Shown one piece after another: positions 1-4,388 of a DNA stretch of 8,206 nucleotides (positions are counted from its first letter, which is position 1; each line of letters opens with the position of its first letter). The translations under genes were made by a program, and so were the position numbers. Source of the stretch: JANNYA01 sp031422315 (GTDB taxonomy: Bacteria > Pseudomonadota > Gammaproteobacteria > Xanthomonadales > SZUA-5). Under the pieces are notes generated by a model. That model was not told the DNA's origin, did not search any database, and was given only the letters and a program-made list of their open reading frames with translations. The stretch covers positions 1-8,206 of the forward strand of contig JANOQN010000081.1 of the NCBI GenBank assembly GCA_031422315.1. Reading direction: 5' to 3'.

Positions 1-215
1 CTACCGCAAATCGTCACCGGCGTGCTCAGCTGGAAAGTGATGCGCAGCTCGCTCGTTTCAAAGCGTATTTGCAGCAAGCCAGTTGGCGCCGATTGCTTAG
101 CGCGCTCGGCGTAAAACTTGGAGCGCGTCAGGCCGCGTGCGGCGCAGAATTCAACAATCGTTTGGCCGCTTTGGGCTTGCGCTCTGAGCAGCGCGGGCCA
201 GTCGTGTTTGCGCAT
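1..215 (-). CDS. tnpA: IS66-family accessory protein TnpA, partial (C-terminus beyond window)
   Basis: Seventy-one codons are visible before the frame leaves the window at base 1. The start is ATG at 215-213, preceded by a strong Shine-Dalgarno AGGAGG (complement of 221-226) at 5 nt spacing. The protein opens MRKHDWPALLRAQAQSGQ and continues with TIVEFCAARGLTRSKFY. This matches the layout of the small IS66 TnpA proteins: an N-terminal helix-turn-helix with W..L...Q..SG...FC...GL....FY, then a short basic linker, then a beta-rich segment (LQIRFETSELRITFQL) where TnpA proteins usually have a hydrophobic/polar alternating stretch. TnpA is an accessory protein encoded ahead of tnpB and the DDE transposase tnpC; those genes would lie to the left, outside the window. 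Family assignment is by motif pattern only. An orphan HTH protein of another IS family is the alternative. Confidence 0.65.
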   Translation of the reverse strand, partial: MRKHDWPALLRAQAQSGQTIVEFCAARGLTRSKFYAERAKQSAPTGLLQIRFETSELRITFQLSTPVTICG

Positions 216-218
216 AGA

Positions 219-239
219 CGCCTCCTATGAGTAGAGGCG
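219..239 (-). promoter_or_regulatory. hairpin that could sequester the tnpA ribosome binding site
   Basis: CGCCTC (219-224) and GAGGCG (234-239) are perfect inverted repeats around a 9-nt loop. On the tnpA transcript the stem covers most of the AGGAGG Shine-Dalgarno (221-226). Folding would hide the ribosome binding site, a common way for insertion sequences to limit transposase expression. The pairing is seen in the sequence; the regulatory role is inferred. Confidence 0.4.
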
Positions 240-382
240 CTAGTGTCATGGTTGCTTAGCTTGCTTGATAGGATGGGGGTGGCCGGAGGGTTACCAAAGG
301 GGCGCGTATGTCTGAAATTGACGATGATGACAAGCTCGGCAACGTTGCCTGATGACTGGAGGCTGCACGGCGGCGATCAAAA

Positions 383-408
383 AGCAAAGGGTACCGGTAC
401 CCTTTGCT
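383..408. repeat. 26-bp perfect palindrome
   Basis: AGCAAAGGGTACC at 383-395 is followed directly by its exact reverse complement at 396-408, with no spacer. As RNA it would form an 11-bp stem with a CCGG tetraloop. No T-tract follows, so it is not a typical intrinsic terminator. It lies 13 bp before the first copy of the 55-bp repeat (421-476). Confidence 0.85.
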
Positions 409-420
409 CGCACTCATCTT

Positions 421-476
421 CTGACCGTTGGGCAACAGGGCCCCTGGAGTTGGCTGCATTGCCACTGACCGCGGGC
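421..476 (+). repeat. first copy of a 55-bp dispersed repeat
   Basis: It aligns with 632-686 at about 49 of 56 positions with a single one-base gap. Both copies begin CTGACC.TTGGGC and end CACTGACCGCGGGC. Both carry the inverted repeat CAGGG-N-CCCTG, here at 436-446 with C in the centre. Both copies are preceded by another palindrome. Confidence 0.8.
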
Positions 477-503
477 GCGGAAATGGTGAGCGCGATCCGC
501 ACA

Positions 504-525
504 AGCTCGGCACCAGTGCCGAGCT
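504..525. repeat. perfect 10-bp inverted repeat with 2-nt centre
   Basis: AGCTCGGCAC (504-513) and GTGCCGAGCT (516-525) are exact reverse complements around CA. The left arm with its flank, ACAAGCTCGGCA, also occurs at 330-341, where it leads into the palindrome GGCAACGTTGCC (338-349). The two palindromes therefore look like diverged copies of one unit, each lying upstream of a copy of the 55-bp repeat. Confidence 0.75.
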
Positions 526-631
526 ACTCCAGACTTCGGCGCAATTAGCGTATACAGCTCAGGTTTCAGAGCGATTGATTGTTACTGCGTCTTGGGTAGC
601 GTTGTGCCGCTGCAGGTGCGTTGCAGCACAT

Positions 632-686
632 CTGACCCTTGGGCACAGGGACCCTGGAGTTGGCTGGGTGGTCACTGACCGCGGGC
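632..686 (+). repeat. second copy of the 55-bp dispersed repeat
   Basis: This is the partner of 421-476, in the same orientation 211 bp downstream. Its CAGGG-A-CCCTG inverted repeat is at 646-656: the arms are conserved while the centre base differs from copy 1 (A instead of C). GGTCA-C-TGACC (670-680) adds a further perfect short inverted repeat, and a GCTGCA/TGCAGC hairpin (609-627) precedes the copy. Confidence 0.8.
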
Positions 687-725
687 ATCGCGGTAACCCG
701 ACAGTTTTTGGGCTCACTAAGGACG

Positions 726-766
726 CAGCAGCACCCTAGTAAGCTGCTGAATCTGTTGATTTTTTT
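726..766 (+). terminator. possible intrinsic terminator (plus strand)
   Basis: CAGCAGC (726-732) pairs perfectly with GCTGCTG (743-749) across a 10-nt loop, and a run of seven T lies at 760-766. The 10-nt gap between stem and T-run is longer than in a standard terminator, so the call is weak. It would end any transcript that covers the 55-bp repeats. Confidence 0.3.
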
Positions 767-1204
767 CATCCCAGGGTGAGCCCGGCTATGTTGAACCCAC
801 GTGAATTGAACTTAGTGGTGCTAAACCCGCAGGCTCTGAAAATTAACCAGACGCGAAAGCAGAACCACCCACCAGGTAGAAAACTAGCCGAACTCGACTT
901 AGGCAACAGCAGCAGGCCCAACCAAAACGTCAAGGTACCTCTTGCGCTTTGAATTCGCAGGGCACTGTGCTAAACCCGCAAGTCTTGACAATTTTCTGAC
1001 CCTTACCTAGGCGTCCGTCACAGGTGAATGTCACCTATGAGAGCGGCAAACCCGTGCCTTTAACCTTCAATTTCAAAGTTTGAATTGAGCTGATTCGTTA
1101 GGATTGAAAGGGCTAGCAACTCCATCCATATGCTTCGGTATATGCTTTGAAAAGTCGCTTTTGTGCTGGACGTGGATTAAAAGTTTCTAACCCGTTGATT
1201 TTAT

Positions 1205-1251
1205 TGGTGCCGGTGAGAGGAATCGAACCTCCGACCTACTGATTACGAATC
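1205..1251 (-). mobile_element. attachment-site remnant: 3' part of tRNA-Thr(CGT)
   Basis: Read on the minus strand this is a tRNA 3' portion: the anticodon loop TTCGTAA (anticodon CGT), the 3' strand of the anticodon stem beginning TCAG, and the T-arm GGAGG-TTCGATT-CCTCT with GTTCGATTC. The acceptor strand CACCGGC, discriminator A and CCA (1205-1207) follow. Identity to a tRNA stops at 1252, inside the 5' strand of the anticodon stem. The sequence to the right (GCATCGCAAACCC) has no D-arm or 5' acceptor strand, so this is not a full gene. Tyrosine recombinases commonly use the anticodon-to-3'-end segment of tRNA genes as attB and leave such a fragment at the distal junction. The missing 5' side faces right, so the element should lie to the right and the chromosome to the left. 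An attP carried on an unintegrated circle would look the same. Confidence 0.8.
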
Positions 1252-1424
1252 GCATCGCAAACCCGAAACGCAGCAAAAGTTAGCGAAAGACACCGTAAGC
1301 GTGCGTAATAAAAACCATTATAAAACAATGATTTGGCGTGTTTTGGCGTAAGACAGCGTTACTTGGAAAACTTTCGCGGTGTACCGCTAGTGTACCTCGA
1401 CCGCACTTGCGCAGCGAACGAGAA
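1252..1424. promoter_or_regulatory. non-coding DNA beside att core with candidate recombinase arm sites
   Basis: No credible gene is present. Two pairs of short direct repeats are spaced by one helical turn: TTTGGCGT at 1332-1339 and 1342-1349 (10 bp apart), and GTGTACC at 1379-1385 and 1390-1396 (11 bp apart, GCTA between). Such in-phase repeats within about 150 bp of an att core are the usual form of integrase arm-type or excisionase binding sites. Binding is inferred. Confidence 0.4.
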
Positions 1425-1465
1425 GGTGACGTCCGGGCGCGCGCCGGCGCGTTGGCCATGTCACC
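1425..1465 (+). repeat. 41-bp GC-rich inverted-repeat unit, copy A (upstream of brnT1)
   Basis: GGTGAC (1425-1430) and GTCACC (1460-1465) form the outer arms. Inside is a very GC-rich core with the palindromes GGCGCGCGCC and CGCGCCGGCGCG. It matches 2571-2611 at 36 of 41 positions, and all five differences are transitions. CGAACG precedes both copies within a few bases. It lies about 90 bp before brnT1. Confidence 0.85.
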
Positions 1466-1499
1466 CAGTTTACCGTAAGGCTCGACAAAAGCTGCTCAG

Positions 1500-1528
1500 C
1501 TCAAGCGACCATGACGCACCAGCATAAT
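1500..1528 (+). promoter_or_regulatory. possible sigma-70 promoter of brnT1
   Basis: CATAAT (1523-1528) matches the -10 consensus at 5 of 6 bases and lies 26 nt before the brnT1 start. The -35 position (around 1500-1505) is weak. The -10 and following bases (CATAATCAACAAAAC) resemble the same region ahead of brnT2 (TAAAATAGAACACAAAAC), which supports a shared promoter/operator origin. Confidence 0.35.
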
Positions 1529-1554
1529 CAACAAAACTGTAGTAACATAACGGC

Positions 1555-1854
1555 ATGCAAACAAGATTTGAATGGGGTCCGGCGAAGGCGCAATCGAATC
1601 TCAAAAAGCATCAAGTGAGCTTTGAGATTGCTACTCGCGTTTTTACCGACCCATTTGCGGTGGTTGGGCAAGACCGTATCGAGAACGGGGAACATCGCTG
1701 GCAAACGCTGGGAATTGTTGATGGCTACCTGTTGCTATTGGTGGCGCATACCGTCCGGGACGACGAGGACGACACCGAAGTAATCCGCATCATTTCGGCA
1801 CGTCGCGCCGATCCAAAAGACAGGAAGCGCTATGAACAAAACTATTCGCTATAA
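1555..1854 (+). CDS. brnT: BrnT-family toxin, first copy
   Basis: A 99-residue protein of the BrnT (DUF497) family, RelE-fold ribonucleases that block translation and are neutralised by BrnA. Family hallmarks visible in order are the opening FEWGPAKAQSNLKKHQVSFE (about residues 5-24), ARVFTDP-like TRVFTDP (27-33), GEHRWQTLG (45-53), a hydrophobic strand LLLLVAHT (58-65) and the C-terminal VIRIISARRADPKDRKRYE (75-93). Length is normal for the family. The ATG at 1555 is chosen because the conserved region begins at once after it; no clear Shine-Dalgarno is seen, and the predicted transcript leader is only about 20 nt. The toxin gene comes first and overlaps brnA by 23 nt, the usual BrnTA order. 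BrnA-BrnT complexes normally repress this type of promoter. Confidence 0.92.
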   Translation: MQTRFEWGPAKAQSNLKKHQVSFEIATRVFTDPFAVVGQDRIENGEHRWQTLGIVDGYLLLLVAHTVRDDEDDTEVIRIISARRADPKDRKRYEQNYSL

Positions 1855-2164
1855 GCTCGACTTGAATAACCTGCCGCCTCTCACTGACGAGCAGAAGGCC
1901 GAACTCAAGGCGCTGTCTGAAATGCCAGATGATCAAATCGACTACAGCGATATCCCGCCGCTGGATGACGCGTTCTGGAAGAATGCGGTGCGCAACCCGT
2001 TCTACAAACCCACCAAGACTTCCACTACGGTTCGCGTGGATTCCGACGTAATGGCATGGCTCAAGAGTCAAGGTAAGGGCTATCAGACGCGCATAAACGG
2101 CATTTTGCGTGAAGCGATGCTGAAGTCGAGTGGCAAGCGTCCAGCGGCTGAATACCCTACGTGA
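1832..2164 (+). CDS. brnA: BrnA-family ribbon-helix-helix antitoxin, first copy
   Basis: A 110-residue antitoxin. The N-terminal part contains DLNNLPPLTDEQKAELKALS (10-29) and the family segment DDQIDYSDIPPLDDAFWKNA (33-52), which wraps the toxin in BrnTA complexes. The C-terminal part TTVRVDSDVMAWLKSQGKGY (65-84) followed by QTRINGILREAM is the RHH DNA-binding fold, with the beta strand TTVRVD and two helices. The start ATG at 1832 has AGGAAG at 1822-1827 and lies inside the brnT1 frame, so the two are translationally coupled. It should both neutralise BrnT1 and repress the operon. It has exactly the length of the second BrnA in this window but is clearly diverged from it, as expected if the two pairs avoid cross-talk. 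Confidence 0.92.
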   Translation: MNKTIRYKLDLNNLPPLTDEQKAELKALSEMPDDQIDYSDIPPLDDAFWKNAVRNPFYKPTKTSTTVRVDSDVMAWLKSQGKGYQTRINGILREAMLKSSGKRPAAEYPT

Positions 2165-2209
2165 AAGCTCGCGTGAGGTTTGCCAACAAACAAAACTGAA
2201 GGAGTAAAC

Positions 2210-2530
2210 ATGATTAGCGCCATAGTACTCTCAGCCGCAATTTTCGCCGCAAGCTCACAAGAGCTCATGCATCGCTCTAAGTCATTCGGTATGGGTGCCA
2301 ATTTGCTCGAACGGGCAGCTGGAAAGCGTTCGCTTGAACAGTTACGAAAGTCTGGCGCCCGCTATTTATCGGATCTTCAAAGGTTGCGCGGTTTGGTTGT
2401 GGGTTGCGATGACACGCTCGCAAAGATTGAAGTGGTTGAAGGCAAACTGAAATCTGACGATTTTCGAATCAAGGTTGCGGGTGAAGCGTTGGCTCGTTCG
2501 ATTCAAGAGTGTGCGAAGCAGCAGAGGTAG
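2210..2530 (+). CDS. small protein of unknown function, third gene of module 1
   Basis: A 106-residue protein that I do not recognise. The ATG at 2210 is chosen because AAGGAG (2199-2204) stands 5 nt upstream; an in-frame TTG at 2180 has no such site. The N-terminus MISAIVLSAAIFAASS is hydrophobic and could be a short membrane anchor or an uncleaved signal-like helix, although no positive charge precedes it. The rest is predicted helical and charged, with two cysteines (66 and 101). It follows brnA1 after 45 nt in the same direction and ends 40 bp before the second copy of the 41-bp unit. It is probably co-transcribed with brnTA, and its position matches that of the GNAT gene in module 2. Function unknown. 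Confidence 0.65.
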   Translation: MISAIVLSAAIFAASSQELMHRSKSFGMGANLLERAAGKRSLEQLRKSGARYLSDLQRLRGLVVGCDDTLAKIEVVEGKLKSDDFRIKVAGEALARSIQECAKQQR

Positions 2531-2570
2531 AGTTCATCAGACCCCGCCAATTTGCAAACACCCACGAACG

Positions 2571-2611
2571 GGTGACACCCGGGCGCGCGCCGGCGCACTG
2601 GTCATGTCACC
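2571..2611 (+). repeat. 41-bp GC-rich inverted-repeat unit, copy B (upstream of brnT2)
   Basis: Outer arms GGTGACA (2571-2577) and TGTCACC (2605-2611) pair over 7 bp around the same GC-rich palindromic core as copy A. It lies 17 bp upstream of the -35 box of the brnT2 promoter. The two copies bracket the brnT1-brnA1-orf106 module in direct orientation. Confidence 0.85.
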
Positions 2612-2628
2612 AGCGACTCGTCTGGCCT

Positions 2629-2656
2629 TTGACGCCGCGTGAGTGCGAGCTAAAAT
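2629..2656 (+). promoter_or_regulatory. sigma-70 promoter of brnT2
   Basis: TTGACG (2629-2634) and TAAAAT (2651-2656) are each one base from consensus, with a 16-bp spacer. Transcription would begin near 2663, giving a leader of about 44 nt before the brnT2 ATG at 2707. Confidence 0.65.
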
Positions 2657-2706
2657 AGAACACAAAACGCATAGAACTTGCTGTAACTACAAAATGACTT
2701 TACAAT

Positions 2707-2991
2707 ATGGCTATGAATTTCGAATGGGACGCGGCCAAAGCGGCGCACAATCTGAATAAGCATTGCGTTGCGTTCGAGGATGCCGCACGAGTCTTTCTGG
2801 ATGTTGGGCGCCTCGAGAACTACGACGGGCGCGAGGACTACGGCGAAGATCGCTGGGCCACTATCGGACAAGTTTATAAGTCCGTTCTCTACGTCGTCTA
2901 TGCAGTCCGGCTTGAAGACACCATTCGCATCATTTCTGCACGAAAGGCGATTTCTCATGAGCAAAAACAATACCGTGAAGCTAACACTTGA
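2707..2991 (+). CDS. brnT: BrnT-family toxin, second copy
   Basis: A 94-residue second BrnT (RelE-like ribonuclease). The same signature is present: FEWDAAKAAHNLNKHCVAFE (5-24), ARVFLDV (27-33), GEDRWATIG (46-54), the hydrophobic strand SVLYVVYAV (59-67) and TIRIISARKA (72-81). Compared with copy 1 the loop before the last strand is shorter, losing the acidic insertion DDEDD. The start is taken at ATG 2707; ATG 2713 is an in-frame alternative, and neither has a good Shine-Dalgarno. It overlaps brnA2 by 35 nt. The similarity to copy 1 is at family level, and the flanking DNA also matches (41-bp unit, -10 region). This could mean duplication of a whole module followed by long divergence, or recruitment of a second related module. 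Confidence 0.9.
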   Translation: MAMNFEWDAAKAAHNLNKHCVAFEDAARVFLDVGRLENYDGREDYGEDRWATIGQVYKSVLYVVYAVRLEDTIRIISARKAISHEQKQYREANT

Positions 2992-3289
2992 TCTTAACAA
3001 TCCTCCGCCGTTGACCGACGCTCAAAAGGCTCGGCTTAGTGCGTTGGCAGCGATGCAGGACGAGCAGATCGATACCAGCGATGCGCCTTACCGCCCCGAT
3101 GCGATTTGGATGAAAGCAGCGGATCAATTGCCACTGACCAAGCAGCAAATCACTTTGCGCATCGATGCCGAGGTCTTGGAATTCTTCAAGCACACTGGAC
3201 AGCGCTATCAATCGAGAATCAATGCGGTTTTGCGTTCCTATGTGGAGGCAAGCAAGGCAAGCGCGCGCGCTGGTGCCGCTTTAAAGTAA
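2957..3289 (+). CDS. brnA: BrnA-family ribbon-helix-helix antitoxin, second copy
   Basis: A 110-residue antitoxin. The frame is open further upstream to 2768, but that stretch is brnT2 read out of frame. The ATG at 2957 aligns exactly with the start of the first BrnA and has AAAGG at 2944-2948. The segments LTLDLNNPPPLTDAQKARLS (9-28), DEQIDTSDAP (34-43) and ITLRIDAEVLEFFKHTGQRY (65-84) followed by QSRINAVLRSYV match the BrnA family, with the RHH domain from about residue 63. The C-terminus ends in an alanine/lysine tail. It should neutralise BrnT2 and repress its promoter. Because the GNAT gene starts 23 nt after its stop, its RHH domain also lies in the position of the antitoxin in RHH-GNAT toxin-antitoxin pairs. 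Confidence 0.9.
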   Translation: MSKNNTVKLTLDLNNPPPLTDAQKARLSALAAMQDEQIDTSDAPYRPDAIWMKAADQLPLTKQQITLRIDAEVLEFFKHTGQRYQSRINAVLRSYVEASKASARAGAALK

Positions 3290-3312
3290 AAGGCTTTCTG
3301 AGTCTCAATCCT

Positions 3313-3732
3313 ATGACCAATATGACCAATAGTGAAAAACCTGTTCACCCAATCGAATCCAGTGAAATCTTGCCGCGCCTGAACGCCTACTTGCGACTGC
3401 GATATGCTCTTAAAATGAATCCCGCGCGAATTGCGGCAACGAATGCGAACGTAATCGACGCTAAACGCGCCGCTTTTAGTTTGTACCTTCGCGTTGCCAA
3501 AGAACAGATGTTCTGGCCGCACGGAACGATAGTTATTGCAAGAATATTTTTCAGTAAAACGCGACAAGGAAACGGGCGCTCACTTGTTCAATTCCTAACC
3601 GCGGTGGCACGGGAACTAGATTACAAATTTTTAGGCATCGAATCACCCAATGACAACAGTCGCGCATTCGCGGCATCCTTGGGATTTGTTCTGGATCAGA
3701 AATACGGGAATTTACTTTTACGCATCGATTAG
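3313..3732 (+). CDS. GNAT-family acetyltransferase-like protein, third gene of module 2
   Basis: A 139-residue protein. The start is placed at ATG 3313 (ATG 3322 also possible) because the longer upstream frame is brnA2 read in another frame; the Shine-Dalgarno is weak. The acetyl-CoA pyrophosphate-binding motif A is visible as FFSKTRQGNGRSLVQFL (79-95), with R/Q-x-x-G-x-G as RQGNGR. It is followed by a typical motif B region IESPNDNSRAFAASLGF (109-125), where acceptor/cofactor residues and the family LGF turn occur. The N-terminal half is shorter and less typical than in standard GNATs (about 150-170 residues), so substrate binding may be specialised. Lying 23 nt behind an RHH antitoxin, it could be an aminoacyl-tRNA-acetylating GNAT toxin or simply cargo. 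Its 3' end overlaps antisense the frame of the lipoprotein gene on the other strand. Confidence 0.75.
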   Translation: MTNMTNSEKPVHPIESSEILPRLNAYLRLRYALKMNPARIAATNANVIDAKRAAFSLYLRVAKEQMFWPHGTIVIARIFFSKTRQGNGRSLVQFLTAVARELDYKFLGIESPNDNSRAFAASLGFVLDQKYGNLLLRID

Positions 3733-4378
3733 ATGCTAGGCAAATTTGCTCTATCGCTTTTGCTTCTCCCACCCCGAATCCCCTCAAAACAAACACTATC
3801 TCACGCGTCTGCGGCGTGGCATCGAGCGCCATTCCTAAGCCAGAGCCCTTCGCCCACGGCTGCAAGTCACTGAGTTGCGTAAGTATCTGCACCCTTGAAA
3901 CCATGGCGCTTGATTCCTGCACAGGCGCAGTAAAGCCACTCACTTCAAGCACTTTCACTTTGGCGTAGCAAAATCCGGTTTTGGTCGTGCTGGGTGACAC
4001 GTGTTTGCGCCCGGCGTCGGTTAGTTCGAGGTGCAAAGAGTAGTAGGGTTCTGCAGAGTTGTCGTTCGGCGTTTCGCGAACTTCGGCGGTCAAGAATCCT
4101 AGATTTACGAACTCGCGAAGGTTGGCAAACCCAGCCTTTGCCAAGGTGGTTGCTAGCTCGGGTTTTGGGCGGTGTTCATTGCTGTAGCTAAACCCCAAGC
4201 TGATTTGCATATTGGCCGGAAAGGCCTTTGGCCCCAAGATGCCGAACTCATAGCAAGCGGGATTGGCGTCAAAATGGCGCTGGGCGGCGGCTGCAAAGTT
4301 TTCTTTGCTGGCGATTTCAGGGCCGGGTTTGCAGGCGATAAGCGATAGGACGGCGAGAACTAGGATGATGGTGCGCAT
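3551..4378 (-). CDS. lipoprotein of unknown function, 3' end probably altered
   Basis: Open for 275 codons from ATG 4378, with AAAGGAAA 5 nt upstream and 10 nt after the RHH gene stop. The N-terminus MRTIILVLAVLSLIAC is a lipoprotein signal with lipobox L-I-A-C and the lipidated cysteine at residue 16; residue 17 is K and 18 is P, not aspartate, so outer-membrane sorting is likely in a Gram-negative cell. Residues 17-205 look like a normal secreted domain, with conserved-looking cysteines at 42 and 137 and a PWAKGSGL segment (174-181). I do not recognise the family. From residue 216 (base 3733) onwards the frame runs through the antisense strand of the GNAT gene and becomes atypical (RDCCHWVIRCLKICN), so the original C-terminus probably ended near residues 195-215. 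It is the last gene of the minus-strand run; a role in entry exclusion or the transfer apparatus would be speculation. Confidence 0.65.
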   Translation of the reverse strand: MRTIILVLAVLSLIACKPGPEIASKENFAAAAQRHFDANPACYEFGILGPKAFPANMQISLGFSYSNEHRPKPELATTLAKAGFANLREFVNLGFLTAEVRETPNDNSAEPYYSLHLELTDAGRKHVSPSTTKTGFCYAKVKVLEVSGFTAPVQESSAMVSRVQILTQLSDLQPWAKGSGLGMALDATPQTREIVFVLRGFGVGEAKAIEQICLASNRCVKVNSRISDPEQIPRMPRMRDCCHWVIRCLKICNLVPVPPRLGIEQVSARFLVAFY

Positions 4379-4388
4379 GTTATTTCCT

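Larger units (their letters stand above)
1..294 (-). mobile_element. end of an IS66-family insertion sequence (partial)
   Basis: The tnpA gene reads leftwards out of the window, so the tnpA-proximal end of the element should lie just right of 215. Reading the minus strand inwards from 294 gives GTAACCCTCCGGCCACCCCC. It begins GTAA as IS66 ends generally do and lies 79 bp before the tnpA start, a typical leader length. The outer boundary at 294 is a proposal: the other terminal repeat and the 8-bp target duplication lie outside the window. Confidence 0.45.
295..1204. other. gene-poor, palindrome-rich region
   Basis: About 0.9 kb has no reading frame that looks like a protein. Frames of 67-103 codons exist but have low-complexity, arginine- or serine-rich products and no good ribosome binding sites. 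It holds a 55-bp segment present twice, a 26-bp perfect palindrome, several short perfect inverted repeats and recurring AAACCCG words. The inverted repeats include GGCAACGTTGCC at 338-349, AGCTCGGCAC/GTGCCGAGCT at 504-525, GCTGCA/TGCAGC at 609-627, GGTCA-C-TGACC at 670-680, AGGTGA-ATG-TCACCT at 1022-1036 and CAATTTCAAA/TTTGAATTG at 1068-1087. If the tRNA fragment at 1205-1251 is an attR, this is host DNA outside the element. It may be decayed coding sequence, a structured RNA or a repeat family. Confidence 0.5.

Noticed and set aside
308..352. Tiny frame MSEIDDDDKLGNVA just beyond the proposed IS66 end
   Set aside because: Fourteen codons with an unconvincing ribosome binding site. It may be the remnant of a gene interrupted by the IS but cannot be supported.
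243..769. Open frames 243-548 (+), 428-739 (+) and 566-769 (-) as genes
   Set aside because: Products are S/A/R-rich without recognisable domains, they overlap each other and palindromes, and no good ribosome binding sites are present.
1205..1290. A complete tRNA-Thr gene on the minus strand
   Set aside because: Only the 3' part is present. To the right of 1251 there is no D-arm or GCCGGTG acceptor strand, so it is reported as an attachment-site fragment.
1333..1527. Open frame of 64 codons downstream of the att core
   Set aside because: It has a non-ATG start and covers the candidate arm sites and the 41-bp GC-rich unit; the product has no gene-like features.
1425..2611. Integron attC sites around module 1
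   Set aside because: The hairpin units bracket a module as gene-cassette recombination sites would, but no RYYYAAC/GTTRRRY core pair frames them and no integron integrase is seen.
3106..3312. N-terminal extension of the GNAT gene to 3106
   Set aside because: This stretch is brnA2 in another frame; the GNAT-like sequence begins after ATG 3313.
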